Positions 26,588 to 35,551 of a stretch of DNA of 64,000 nt are shown here, in pieces. The stretch's first letter is position 1, and each line of letters opens with the position of its first letter. The translations under genes and the position numbers were made by a program. Below the pieces are notes generated by a model. The model searched no databases. It was not told the origin of the DNA and saw nothing but the letters and a program-made list of their open reading frames with translations. The DNA is from Paenibacillus xylanilyticus (GTDB lineage Bacteria > Bacillota > Bacilli > Paenibacillales > Paenibacillaceae), in the NCBI RefSeq assembly GCF_009664365.1, contig NZ_CP044310.1:5395501-5459500 (forward strand), written 5' to 3'.

Positions 26588-28387
26588 TCACTTCGCGGTT
26601 GCCGTCATTTCAAGAAATTGCTCAATATCGGCAATCACCAGATTCGCAGCATTTTGCCAGAAGTCAGGCTGTGTCAGATCTGTACCCAGATGTTTCTGTG
26701 CAAGTTCTTCCACCGTCATTCGCCCGGTATCCCGCAGCAAATCATCATATTTGTCTGCAAAGGCCGTACCTTCCTGCTGTGCTCTGGCGTAGATGCCCGC
26801 ACTGAACATATAGCCAAAGGTGTAAGGGAAATTGTAGAACGGTACACCTGTCAGATAGAAATGCAGCTTCGATGCCCAGAAGTGAGGATGATTCGATGCA
26901 AGAACACCACAGAAGGCTTCCTGCTGAGCCTCCACCATCAACTTGGATAACTCATCTGCGTTAACCAAGCCTTTTTTGCGCTGTTCATAGAAGCGATTCT
27001 CAAACAGGAAACGGGCATGAATATTCATGAAGAAGGCAACGCTGCGCTGAATCTTATCTTCCAGCAGAGCAAGCTTCTCCTGTTCATCCGTTGCAGACTG
27101 TACAAGTGCATCAGCAACAATTAGTTCGGCAAAAGTGGATGCAGTCTCTGCCACATTCATGGCATAACGTTGATTCAGTGCAGGCAGCTCTTCCATAATA
27201 TGCTGATGGTAGCCATGACCTAGTTCATGCGCAAGTGTAGAAACGTTGGAAGGCGTTCCGGAGAACGTCATGAATATGCGGGTAGCCTTGCTTAGCGGCA
27301 AAGAAGTACAGAATCCGCCTGGACGTTTGCCTGGGCGATCTTCCGCTTCAATCCAGCGATTCTCAAATGCCATCTCAGCAAATTTCGAGAGCTTAGGGCT
27401 GAATTTGGCGAATTGTTCAGCGATATTGATTGCCGCCTCATCATAAGTCACTTTGCCACCCGACTTGCCTACAGGTGCATCAATATCGCTCCAGCTGAGT
27501 TTATCCACACCCAGCAGCTGCGCCTTACGTTCCAGATACTTCACGAGTGCCGGTTTGGCTCCGTTGATAACGTCCCACATCGTATCGAGCGTTTGGCGAG
27601 ACATCCGGTTGATGGCTAATGGTTCTTTGAGAATATCGTCCCAGCCGCGGTTCTCATATAACTTCAGACGGAATCCGGCTAGATGGTTTAATGTATCGGC
27701 ACAGAAGTCCTCCACATCCGTCCAAGCCTTCTCCCAGCTCGCAAATACCGTTTCACGCACATTGCGATTACTATCACTCAGCTTGTTGGCAGCCTGTCCG
27801 GCGGAGAGCATGATCGTTTCACCGTTTTGTTCAAACGGAATGTTCACTTTACTTACGATCGTATTATAGAACTTGCCCCAACCATGATAACCATCCACGC
27901 CCAGATCCAGCGCAAATCCTTCAAGTTCAGGAGACAGCTTCTCACGAGCCTGTGTCCGGCTCTCATTCAGTACAAATGCCAGAGGCTTGATATCTTCGCG
28001 AGCAATCCACTTCTCCCATACGTCATCTGCTGTCTGACTAAGGAGGTTGTCAAAACGGGACTTGCTGCTGTTCAGCATGGCCCCGAGCGTACTAACAGAG
28101 CCTTGCAGCTGCGTAGCCTTTTTATCCTGCTGATTTTGCGATGAAAGGCAAGATACAAATGCAGAGCCTTCCGAAATACGAATGTAACAGCTCTGCAGCA
28201 ATTCCAGAATGGCGTCGAATGCATGAGTTTCTTCAAGTGTCTTTGGTGCAGCGGTTTCAATCAACAGGGTTTGAAGTTTGCGTACATCCTGTTCCAGCTC
28301 TACCAGGTACGCAGCGAACGATTCGGAGGAAGAACCTCCACTAAAAATGGACTCCAGATCCCATACAGGTTTTAATGGTGTTTTCAT
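26588..28387 (-). CDS. pepF: M3 family oligoendopeptidase
   Basis: A 599-residue cytoplasmic zinc metallopeptidase that cuts short peptides. The zinc site is HELGHGYHQH (HExxH), with the third ligand in the following helix region (NVAETASTFAELIV). Length and the order of regions match PepF-type M3B enzymes. Start ATG at 28387 follows AGAGGTG. It is monocistronic and divergent from the yycC-like gene. The preferred peptides are unknown; roles in peptide recycling or sporulation control are reported for relatives. Confidence 0.93.
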   Translation of the reverse strand: MKTPLKPVWDLESIFSGGSSSESFAAYLVELEQDVRKLQTLLIETAAPKTLEETHAFDAILELLQSCYIRISEGSAFVSCLSSQNQQDKKATQLQGSVSTLGAMLNSSKSRFDNLLSQTADDVWEKWIAREDIKPLAFVLNESRTQAREKLSPELEGFALDLGVDGYHGWGKFYNTIVSKVNIPFEQNGETIMLSAGQAANKLSDSNRNVRETVFASWEKAWTDVEDFCADTLNHLAGFRLKLYENRGWDDILKEPLAINRMSRQTLDTMWDVINGAKPALVKYLERKAQLLGVDKLSWSDIDAPVGKSGGKVTYDEAAINIAEQFAKFSPKLSKFAEMAFENRWIEAEDRPGKRPGGFCTSLPLSKATRIFMTFSGTPSNVSTLAHELGHGYHQHIMEELPALNQRYAMNVAETASTFAELIVADALVQSATDEQEKLALLEDKIQRSVAFFMNIHARFLFENRFYEQRKKGLVNADELSKLMVEAQQEAFCGVLASNHPHFWASKLHFYLTGVPFYNFPYTFGYMFSAGIYARAQQEGTAFADKYDDLLRDTGRMTVEELAQKHLGTDLTQPDFWQNAANLVIADIEQFLEMTATAK

Positions 28388-28518
28388 TTAATAAGGCACC
28401 TCTCTTTTTGGAATTCAAGGATTTAAACTAAAATACTTCAATTAAAAACTGGTTTTATGAGTGCTCTATCTCTATACTAGAGAAATAGTTTAAGCCACTT
28501 TTTCAGGAGGTAAATGTG

Positions 28519-28689
28519 ATGAAACCTTTACAAATATCGGCTGACACAGCCGTCAAATTAGCAGAATCCCTTGGCGTACCGCTTGAGCACCTGATGCACA
28601 TGCCCCAGCACATCCTGTTGCAGAAGATTGCCGAATTGGCCAAAGAAGAAGCATCGAAACCAGCCCCTTCGGAAGGCGAGCAGGAATGA
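28519..28689 (+). CDS. YycC family small protein
   Basis: A 56-residue protein beginning MKPLQISADTAVKLAESLG and containing HLMHMPQHILLQKIAEL, which matches the short YycC family of Bacillus. It is helical, soluble and of unknown function. Start ATG at 28519 follows CAGGAGG with seven-base spacing. Its stop codon overlaps the start of the next gene (ATGA), so the two are co-translated. Confidence 0.8.
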   Translation: MKPLQISADTAVKLAESLGVPLEHLMHMPQHILLQKIAELAKEEASKPAPSEGEQE

Positions 28690-28919
28690 TCCCTTTTGAA
28701 AACAGCTGGCCCTATGATATTGTCATGGGGGACATCTATGTACAGCAATGTCCGTTCTGCCAAGCAAGCAATGTGCTGCTGCCCCTCAAACCGAGAGAGC
28801 TTGTACGCATTCGTGAAGGCAAAAAGAAATTGCTGGTCTTTCCTTGTTGCAATGGAAGCATGACCGTTATTGATAACGACAGTGATTATCTGCTCTCCAG
28901 TAAACCTGTCCGCAAATAA
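28686..28919 (+). CDS. Small zinc-ribbon-like protein
   Basis: A 77-residue protein of unknown function, not recognised by name. It carries CPFC near residue 22 and PCCN near residue 54, a spacing that could bind zinc as a small ribbon. The rest is beta-rich with a basic stretch (RIREGKKKLLVF). Its ATG overlaps the stop of the YycC-like gene. Homologous small proteins seem common in Paenibacillus, which is my recollection only. Confidence 0.7.
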   Translation: MIPFENSWPYDIVMGDIYVQQCPFCQASNVLLPLKPRELVRIREGKKKLLVFPCCNGSMTVIDNDSDYLLSSKPVRK

Positions 28920-28930
28920 TCAAAGTTTAA

Positions 28931-29662
28931 TTAGATGGGGCTGCGCTTAGCAGCCTCTTTGTCTGCTTCAATCATTTCTTCAGGCAGTTCCATCTTGCCC
29001 GATATCATCTGTTTCCTCAGCAGGGCCCACTGCTCTCTGGATGCCCGAATCATGGCCGCATCCGTGATCCGTTTATCGTGAATGACACGCCCGAACCATT
29101 TGACGGCCTCGTGGAAGTGGCCTGCTCTGCGATTCAGCTCACCCAGCAGGTACAGCAGCCTCGCTTCATTACTGCCCGCACCTTCCCGCTCGAACACTCT
29201 AACATAAGCTTCCAGACTAAACTCCAGAAAGCGCCGTTCCTGCTCATGATCTTCCCGGTAACGATACAACCAGGCGATATGGTGCAGCAGTCCTGCTACA
29301 ATGCGATCCTTCTCCTGGATCACCTGAGCACAGAATAGACCGAGCTTGTATGTGGCCAGTGCCTGGTCCAGCGTCCGTGCACCGCTGTAATCCCGTTTTT
29401 CCCAACGATTACCGATCTGTTCCTTGAATGCAAGCCGCTGCTTGTCCGTCAGTTTATCTGTCGAGTTCTCTGTCGATGCAAACCCGCATTCGGGGCAGAT
29501 CCGCACAACATAGAAATCCGGATTCTCCAGCTTATAGTAGGCACAAAAATCGGAATCTGTCCGATAGGGCCGCTTCAAGCTCGGTCTGACTCTGGAGGTT
29601 TCAAACTCGGTTTCACAATAATGACATGTGACCTTCACCTTATATAGAGGCTCTAATTCCAC
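28931..29662 (-). CDS. DUF2225 family protein
   Basis: A 243-residue cytoplasmic protein of family DUF2225. Two CxxC pairs near the N-terminus (CHYC and CPEC) suggest a zinc ribbon, and the remainder is TPR-like helices (HHIAWLYRYREDHEQERRFL and EARLLYLLGELNRRAGHFHEA). The open frame runs upstream into the globin gene, but GTG at 29662, after GGGAGAGGG, gives the usual start (VELEPLYKVKV). Function unknown. It lies directly downstream of the globin gene. Confidence 0.82.
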   Translation of the reverse strand: MELEPLYKVKVTCHYCETEFETSRVRPSLKRPYRTDSDFCAYYKLENPDFYVVRICPECGFASTENSTDKLTDKQRLAFKEQIGNRWEKRDYSGARTLDQALATYKLGLFCAQVIQEKDRIVAGLLHHIAWLYRYREDHEQERRFLEFSLEAYVRVFEREGAGSNEARLLYLLGELNRRAGHFHEAVKWFGRVIHDKRITDAAMIRASREQWALLRKQMISGKMELPEEMIEADKEAAKRSPI

Positions 29663-29700
29663 TCGTTTCCATCCCTCTCCCGTTTTACCTGTATTCGGAG

Positions 29701-30078
29701 TTACGGCGTGTTCACAAAATGATGTGCCGGCCCCGACAAACGCTGCAGAATAAAAGAATGCAGCGGCTCTTCCACACCGATCTGTGTCAACGCTTGGTCC
29801 ATGCATGCCAGCCAGGCGTGTGCCCGTTCAACGGTCACCTCAAAATGCATATGGCGGGCACGCATCATCGGATGGCCATACGCTTCAGAGAACAACGCAG
29901 GTCCACCGAAAAACTGCGACAAAAACATGTATTGCTTGTCCATAACCGGCTGTATATCTTCCGGAAATAGAGGAGCCAGTTGTTCGTTTTGCTGGACTAT
30001 AGGGTAAAAGGCTTCAACTAATGCCCGAACACCCTGTTCTCCGCCCAGATTTTCATAAATACTCAGATTGGGATTCAT
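29701..30078 (-). CDS. Truncated hemoglobin (group II, YjbI-like)
   Basis: A 125-residue 2-on-2 globin that binds heme and oxygen or nitric oxide. The B-helix tyrosine is in AFYPIV, the E-region reads QYMFLSQFFGGP, and the proximal histidine is in ARHMHFEV. The C-terminal part HAWLACMDQAL is typical of group II (trHbO). Start ATG at 30078 follows GAGGG. The neighbour DUF2225 gene starts 38 bases later, so they may be co-transcribed. Role: probably oxidative or nitrosative stress, by family knowledge. Confidence 0.93.
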   Translation of the reverse strand: MNPNLSIYENLGGEQGVRALVEAFYPIVQQNEQLAPLFPEDIQPVMDKQYMFLSQFFGGPALFSEAYGHPMMRARHMHFEVTVERAHAWLACMDQALTQIGVEEPLHSFILQRLSGPAHHFVNTP

Positions 30079-30277
30079 TCATTTAACCCTCACTAGTCGT
30101 GTCGAATTTTGGCATATCTTACACATCAATGCTTAAATGTGAAAACAAAATCGAGATCAGGTTGCCATCACCTTAATCTTCATTCTATCAAAAAAATCCC
30201 AAAAGTCCTATCTAACATCAGCAAGTCAAGATGTCTTTGATCCTTTTCCTCTAGAGCCTCTTCACTTCGGAAGACAC

Positions 30278-30309
30278 AAAAAAAGCACCAATCGCGAGAT
30301 TGGCGCACC
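30278..30309 (-). terminator. Terminator of the small membrane peptide gene
   Basis: Minus strand GCGCCAATCTC / GATTGGTGC-type hairpin with TTTTTTTG tail, 11 bases past the peptide's stop codon. Confidence 0.8.
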
Positions 30310-30319
30310 ATATATTCCA

Positions 30320-30415
30320 TTAATAACTTCGCCAGTCCTCTTCTTCAGAGCGTACAAGCGAGGCACGTATCACATAGACAAAAGCACAGACCAGGATTCC
30401 GGTGACAAGACTCAT
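30320..30415 (-). CDS. Short single-helix membrane peptide (31 residues)
   Basis: The minus strand encodes MSLVTGILVCAFVYVIRA followed by SLVRSEEEDWRSY and TAA. The first 17 residues form one hydrophobic helix, then a basic and an acidic tail. GGAG lies eight bases before this ATG; an ATG two codons earlier (30421) is also possible. A clean terminator directly follows, which supports a real transcript. I do not recognise a family. Its neighbours are the globin gene and ylbJ. Confidence 0.6.
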   Translation of the reverse strand: MSLVTGILVCAFVYVIRASLVRSEEEDWRSY

Positions 30416-30518
30416 AATCATCACTCCATCCGATTTGAATTTCACCCTATTGGACAAATAGGTGACGTTCAGGCGTTTTTATCATTTTAGCATACATCGT
30501 TTAAAAATACAGCCATTT

Positions 30519-30534
30519 TTGCAAGCGCTTTCCG
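30519..30534. promoter_or_regulatory. Weak cre-like box upstream of ylbJ
   Basis: TTGCAAGCGCTTTCCG matches 14 of 16 positions of the CcpA box consensus, failing at the last two. Position about 107 bases before ylbJ. Confidence 0.3.
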
Positions 30535-30640
30535 GATATTAATTTGTACTGTTTGTCCGCCTTGGTTCATATATTGATGGCACAAGCGACACTCACTGCA
30601 GCAGACATAACAACCATTATTATATAAAGGAGAGGTATGC

Positions 30641-31894
30641 ATGGCAGCTTCATACAAACTTACCCATGTTCTGATTACACTCGCTCTCCTCGTTCTCTGT
30701 TTTCTAATGGTCCTGTTCCCTGCAGAGACCTGGCATGCAAGTGTGAGAGGGCTCTCCATCTGGTGGGATGTGTTATTCCCCTCGCTTTTTCCCTTTCTAG
30801 TTCTTTCTGAGCTGCTGCTCGGTTTCGGCATCGTCCATTTTCTCGGGACCCTGTTAAATCCACTCATGCGCCCCCTGTTTCGTGTTCCAGGAAGCGGAGG
30901 TTTTGTATTTGCGGTCAGCTGCGCTTCCGGCTATCCGACAGGAGCGAAATTAACCGCTCAATTATGGGATCAAAAGCTGGTCACGCGGGAAGAGGGTGAG
31001 CGGCTCGTGGCGTTCACTACTTCATCCGATCCCATCTTCATGATCGGTGCGGTATCCGTTGGTTTTTTTCACAATGTAGCCGTTGCTCCGGTTCTGGTCG
31101 CTTCTCACTATGCCGCTGCGTTCATTGTTGGTCTGCTCATGCGATTCCATGGAAGGGCAGCTAGCTCATCTTCTCCATCCCCTACGCCTTCAAGCTCAAC
31201 CATGAAGCCAAAGGGAGGCAGATTCATACAGGCTATCCATGCCATGCATGAGGCACGAATGGCAGATGGGCGTGCATTTGGAGAACTATTGCGCCAGGCT
31301 GTCTCCTCATCCCTTCGCCTTATTATTATCGTAGGTGGGCTTGTTGTATTCTTCTCTGTCATGATGGAGTTACTTGTACAGACCGGATCACTTGGCGTGC
31401 TATATCAAATGACAGAGCGGCTGCTGACCTTCATGAACCTGCCGCCTGCCTTATCACAGGGTCTTGTAGGTGGTTTGTTTGAAGTGACTCTTGGAGCCAA
31501 GGAAGCTGGAGGAGCAGGTACAGCCGTCCCTCTTGTTTATAAGGCAGCAGCTGCTGCATTTGTGTTGTCCTGGGGAGGATTGTCGGTACATGCCCAGATC
31601 ATGAGCATACTCAGCAACACACCGATGCGATATGGGCCGTTTCTGTTTGCGAGAGCCATACATGCTCTAATCGCACCTGTACTTGTTTTATTACTTTGGG
31701 TGCCTTTAATGGGGCAGTCCGCATGGCCCGCCATAAGTGAGACCAGCTCTTCACCTGTAGCTACAGCTATATACTCACCAGATGCGGGACAAATTATATG
31801 GTTCGGATTCATGATCCTTGGCGGCGTGCTGATTTTGCTGCTGTTCTTTTCTCTGCTTCGTGCCCTGCTTTTCCCGGGACGGTTCCAAAAATAA
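30641..31894 (+). CDS. ylbJ: Sporulation integral membrane protein YlbJ
   Basis: A 417-residue membrane protein of the YlbJ/nucleoside-recognition (gate) family, needed in B. subtilis for the spore cortex. It has about eight helices in two halves with a polar, serine-rich loop (SSSPSPTPSSST) between. Characteristic stretches are LFPSLFPFLVLSELL, SGYPTGAKL and the second-half GLFEVTLGAKEAGG. Start ATG at 30641 follows AAAGGAGAGG. It is a single gene followed by nadK; family members are SigE-dependent, but no clear SigE promoter was read. Confidence 0.9.
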   Translation: MAASYKLTHVLITLALLVLCFLMVLFPAETWHASVRGLSIWWDVLFPSLFPFLVLSELLLGFGIVHFLGTLLNPLMRPLFRVPGSGGFVFAVSCASGYPTGAKLTAQLWDQKLVTREEGERLVAFTTSSDPIFMIGAVSVGFFHNVAVAPVLVASHYAAAFIVGLLMRFHGRAASSSSPSPTPSSSTMKPKGGRFIQAIHAMHEARMADGRAFGELLRQAVSSSLRLIIIVGGLVVFFSVMMELLVQTGSLGVLYQMTERLLTFMNLPPALSQGLVGGLFEVTLGAKEAGGAGTAVPLVYKAAAAAFVLSWGGLSVHAQIMSILSNTPMRYGPFLFARAIHALIAPVLVLLLWVPLMGQSAWPAISETSSSPVATAIYSPDAGQIIWFGFMILGGVLILLLFFSLLRALLFPGRFQK

Positions 31895-31999
31895 GCCCTA
31901 ATGCGCACCTATATTTCGAATGAATATCAATCCAACGTTGTGTTCTGCTCTGGAATTGATTATCATCGGTAATATAATGACCACAAAGGAGCTTTCATC

Positions 32000-32803
32000 T
32001 TGAGATACTATGTTCAAGACCGCGGAGACCAGTTATCGATTGATCTGAGTCAGCAGTTTCATGCGCTGGCAAAAGAAGAAGGGTTCAAGCTGGATGCAGA
32101 ATCGCCGGAGATTGTTATCTCCATCGGAGGCGATGGTACAATGCTGCAGGCATTTCACAATTTCATCGACCGGATCCCGGACATTGCTTTTGTTGGGGTT
32201 CATACAGGCCATCTCGGTTTTTATGCCGACTGGAAGAAGGACGAATTACAGGAATTGGTACGATTGATGAGCGGAAAAGGGGATCCTGAACGACTCAAAC
32301 CCCGAATTGTAGAATACCCGCTGCTGGAGCTTGAGATTCGTAAAAAATCGGGTAACACCTCCTATATTGCCTTGAATGAATTTACGTTAAAAGGTGTGGA
32401 TGGTACGGTCGTAGCCCAAGTCGACATTAATGACGTGACCTTCGAGATGTTCCGGGGTGACGGGATCTGCGTATCCACGCCTTCAGGCAGTACAGCATAT
32501 AATAAGGCCCTGGGTGGTGCCATGGTGCATCCGACCATTGAGGCAATTCAGATTGCTGAAATTGCTTCAATCAATAACCGTGTCTATCGGACGCTGGGTT
32601 CACCGGTTATTTTGCCCAAGCACCATCACTGTGACATCTTCTCACGTAAGGACCAAAGGCTGCTGCTGACCATCGATCATGTCAATGTCATGGTGGAGGA
32701 TCTGATCTCCGTACGTTGTCAGGTTGCAAGTCACAAGGTAAGCTTTGCCCGTTATCGCCCCTATCCGTTTTGGAACCGGGTTCGCACGGCCTTTTTGGAC
32801 TAG
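32000..32803 (+). CDS. nadK: NAD kinase
   Basis: Phosphorylates NAD to NADP in the cytoplasm. The 267-residue protein has the GGDGTM motif (residues 43-48) and the NE/D plus glycine-rich second motif (NEFTLKG, then CVSTPSGSTAYNKALGG). Length matches the short Gram-positive form. Start is TTG at 32000 behind AAAGGAG with eight-base spacing. It produces the NADP used by the two glucose-6-phosphate dehydrogenases in this window. It ends at a bidirectional terminator. Confidence 0.95.
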   Translation: MRYYVQDRGDQLSIDLSQQFHALAKEEGFKLDAESPEIVISIGGDGTMLQAFHNFIDRIPDIAFVGVHTGHLGFYADWKKDELQELVRLMSGKGDPERLKPRIVEYPLLELEIRKKSGNTSYIALNEFTLKGVDGTVVAQVDINDVTFEMFRGDGICVSTPSGSTAYNKALGGAMVHPTIEAIQIAEIASINNRVYRTLGSPVILPKHHHCDIFSRKDQRLLLTIDHVNVMVEDLISVRCQVASHKVSFARYRPYPFWNRVRTAFLD

Positions 32804-32866
32804 CCTGGTTCAAAAACAAGCAGATTGGTGTTCACCAAAGAATACTCCCGGCTATAAAAACATGCA

Positions 32867-32900
32867 CAAAAAAAGCGGCCCTTCTCAGGAGCCGCTTTTT
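32867..32900. terminator. Bidirectional terminator between nadK and yutD
   Basis: AAAAAGCGGC / GCCGCTTTTT hairpin with T-runs on both strands. It overlaps the last codons of yutD. Confidence 0.85.
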
Positions 32901-33295
32901 GCTTTGGCTTGGGGCTGTTCTTTGCTCTTCTGAAGAACAAAGTAAGCACAGCCAAAGTTACAATATTCATTGATATAATCCACCATGCTTGAGATGGTGG
33001 AATCTTTCGTGGCTTTGGGATGATTATCACGATAAAAGCCTTTGAGCCGCAGCTGACTGTAGCCCCAGTCCCCGATAATGTAATCGTAACGCTCCAGAAC
33101 TTCACTGTACCGGTCGCGGAAAACTTCCGGGTTCCAGCCCTCTTTATGGTTCTGCACAATTTCATAATTTTTACCGTTCACCTGAACGATGATCTTTTCC
33201 TGTACTTTCTCTTCCGGTTTATCCTGAGGCTGATCCTGGACCGTGTCCTGAACCTTCTCAGTGTTTTTTTCTTCTTCCAATCCAGTGTCCTCCAT
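32885..33295 (-). CDS. yutD: YutD family protein (DUF1027)
   Basis: A 136-residue soluble protein. The first 35 residues are a charged, Gln/Glu/Lys-rich tail; the conserved YutD core follows (VNGKNYEIVQNHKEGW, RYSEVLERYDYIIGDWGYSQLRLKGFY). It ends with NEYCNFGCAYFVLQK. The ATG overlaps the lipA stop (TAATG). yutD next to lipA is also seen in Bacillus. The role is unknown; the pairing suggests a link to lipoylation or iron-sulfur supply, which is inference. Confidence 0.88.
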   Translation of the reverse strand: MEDTGLEEEKNTEKVQDTVQDQPQDKPEEKVQEKIIVQVNGKNYEIVQNHKEGWNPEVFRDRYSEVLERYDYIIGDWGYSQLRLKGFYRDNHPKATKDSTISSMVDYINEYCNFGCAYFVLQKSKEQPQAKAKSGS

Positions 33296-34194
33296 TATGC
33301 GTGTGTTGCCGCCTGTTCCGCATGTTTTGCAGCAGATTTAACCTGTTCATGTGCATGATAGGAACTGCGTACCATCGGTCCGGATTCAACGTGGCTGAAT
33401 CCACGTTTCAATCCTTCCTGCTTCAATGCTGCGAACTCTTCTGGCGGATAATATTTCTCAACAAACAGATGTTTCTCGGATGGCTGCAGGTACTGACCAA
33501 TTGTCATGATATCACAATCCACAGCACGCAGATCATCCATGGTTTGCAAAATTTCCTGATATTCCTCACCTACACCCAGCATGATGCTGGATTTGGTCGG
33601 AATGTTGGGCTGCATTTCTTTGGCACGAGCAAGCAATTCAAGTGAACGCTTGTATTTGGCCTTGGCTCTGACCTTGTCCGATAGCCGCTCTACTGTCTCA
33701 ATGTTGTGATTGAGAATGTCAGGTTTGGCATCCATAACAATTTTCAGGGAATCCCGATCACCCAGGAAGTCCGGAATCAATACTTCTACACTACATAAAG
33801 GCAAGCGGCGCCGAACGGCCTTTACCGTCTCGGCAAAAATGGTCGCTCCGCCATCCTTCAAGTCATCACGAGCGACGCTGGTAATAACACAGTGCTGCAG
33901 GTTCATTTGCTCCGCAGCTTCTGCGACCCGTTCTGGCTCCTGCAAATCAAGTTCCGTCGGCAAGCCGGTATTCACAGCGCAAAAGCGGCATGCCCGTGTG
34001 CAAATGTCGCCCAAAATCATAAAAGTAGCTGTTCGATTGGCCCAGCATTCGTAAATATTTGGGCATCTTGCTTCCTCACATACTGTATGCAGCGTTTTCG
34101 AACGCATCATCGTTTTCATTTCCTGATAGTTATCGCCGGTTGTCAATTTAATCCGAATCCAGTCCGGTTTCGGTTCCTTAACACGTTTAGCCAA
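33295..34194 (-). CDS. lipA: Lipoyl synthase
   Basis: Radical SAM enzyme that inserts two sulfurs into octanoyl groups on lipoyl domains. Auxiliary cluster cysteines are C39, C44 and C50, and the SAM cluster is C65, C69, C72 (CTRACRFC). The C-terminal RSSYHA motif, needed for the auxiliary cluster, is present. The frame extends to 34359, but TTG at 34194 after AGAGGG yields 299 residues, the size of B. subtilis LipA. It is co-translated with yutD and divergent from the M23 peptidase gene, as in Bacillus. Confidence 0.96.
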   Translation of the reverse strand: MAKRVKEPKPDWIRIKLTTGDNYQEMKTMMRSKTLHTVCEEARCPNIYECWANRTATFMILGDICTRACRFCAVNTGLPTELDLQEPERVAEAAEQMNLQHCVITSVARDDLKDGGATIFAETVKAVRRRLPLCSVEVLIPDFLGDRDSLKIVMDAKPDILNHNIETVERLSDKVRAKAKYKRSLELLARAKEMQPNIPTKSSIMLGVGEEYQEILQTMDDLRAVDCDIMTIGQYLQPSEKHLFVEKYYPPEEFAALKQEGLKRGFSHVESGPMVRSSYHAHEQVKSAAKHAEQAATHA

Positions 34195-34398
34195 TGCGTA
34201 AACCCTCTTTCTAATGAAGTTAGGCTGTTGCTCGGAACATATTATACCATGAAAGCGTTGGAAAAACCCCCATTTGTCACATCTTGTGCAATCCACCCTT
34301 ACACGGATAAAATAAGGGCTTTTGAAGAACGCTAGGTTATAGCTTGGTTCACCGGGCACGCTTGTGCATCATCTCAATGGAAAGGGGGCTGCTTCCCT

Positions 34399-35475
34399 GT
34401 GCAAAAACGCATCAAAATGCGCTTCACTCACTCTTTTTGGATGAAAACCCTACTTGCAGGCACATTGCTTCTCCCATTCTTGCCTGTTGATGTTCATGGT
34501 GAATCCTCGGCTGCGCCATCCAAAACGGAACCTGCCGATATGAAACCAGCGGAGATTTTAAAAGCTCGCCGAAGTTTATATGAGAGCATTGAACAAATAA
34601 CCGGCATTCCCTGGTTCCGACTCGCAGCTATCGACCAATACGAACGAACTCTGACGCGTGCTCATCCCAAAGACCGCAAGCACCCGGAGCGGCTGACCGG
34701 GATTTTTATGACATCTCCGGCCTGGAGAGGCTGGCTTAACCCGGATGAGACGGACCAACAGCCCGGCTCCATCGTTTTTTTTAATGGATACGGCCGTGAT
34801 GGATCGGGAGATGGCCTGGCGGATGCCAACAACGACTTGGATGTGCTGTACAGTATGGCGAACGTCATCCAGAGATTCGGGGCCCGTCAGGAGGACTTCA
34901 GCATTGCCCTGTGGGAGTATTATCACAATACCCGGGCCGTGCAGCGCATTCAGCAGTTTGCGAAATTATATGAGCATTTTGACAGCATTGATTTGTTTAC
35001 CCATGCGTTTCCTGTTCCGCTCGGCACCAATTATTCCTATCGCAGCACATGGGGGACCAAACGCAGCTGGGGGGGTTATCGTATCCATGAAGGAACAGAT
35101 ATTTTCGCTCCCCACGGACTTCCCGTGCGCAGCACCTGTTACGGCGTCGTGGAGATTAAGGGTTGGAATCCCTTTGGCGGCTGGCGGATTGGTATCCGTG
35201 ATTTGAACAATCACTATCACTATTACGCTCATCTATCCGGTTTTGATAAGAATGCCCACATAGGTGAGGTCGTTACCCCTGGTCAAGTTGTGGGCTGGGT
35301 AGGCAGCTCCGGTTATGGTAAACCAGGTACCCAGGGCAAATTCCCTCCCCATTTGCATTACGGAATCTACCGGGATACCGGACTGACGGAATGGTCGTTT
35401 GACCCTTATCCGCTCTTGAAGCATTGGGAACGGGAAGAACGCGAGCAGAAGAAGGCCAAGGCGAAAAACAAATAA
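34399..35475 (+). CDS. LytH-like M23 family metallopeptidase
   Basis: A secreted 358-residue peptidase. The N-terminus has a signal peptide (hydrophobic core TLLAGTLLLPFLPV) after a basic stretch. The M23 domain near the C-terminus has the zinc ligands in RIHEGTDIFAP (H, D) and HLHYGIY (HxH), and YAHLSGF between. B. subtilis LytH, an L-Ala-D-Glu peptidase that shapes spore cortex peptidoglycan, is encoded next to lipA in the same arrangement. The GTG start at 34399 is tentative; ATG at 34417 is possible. A terminator follows. Confidence 0.87.
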   Translation: MQKRIKMRFTHSFWMKTLLAGTLLLPFLPVDVHGESSAAPSKTEPADMKPAEILKARRSLYESIEQITGIPWFRLAAIDQYERTLTRAHPKDRKHPERLTGIFMTSPAWRGWLNPDETDQQPGSIVFFNGYGRDGSGDGLADANNDLDVLYSMANVIQRFGARQEDFSIALWEYYHNTRAVQRIQQFAKLYEHFDSIDLFTHAFPVPLGTNYSYRSTWGTKRSWGGYRIHEGTDIFAPHGLPVRSTCYGVVEIKGWNPFGGWRIGIRDLNNHYHYYAHLSGFDKNAHIGEVVTPGQVVGWVGSSGYGKPGTQGKFPPHLHYGIYRDTGLTEWSFDPYPLLKHWEREEREQKKAKAKNK

Positions 35476-35511
35476 AAAAACGGGACCTCTTGAGAGAGGA
35501 TCCCGTTTTTT
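35476..35511 (+). terminator. Terminator after the M23 peptidase
   Basis: AAAAACGGGATCC-type hairpin (ACGGGACCTC / GAGGATCCCGT) with a TTTTTTG tail. Confidence 0.8.
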
Positions 35512-35551
35512 GTTGATTGAACGTCTTTAGTTCGTTTCAATTCAAATCCAT

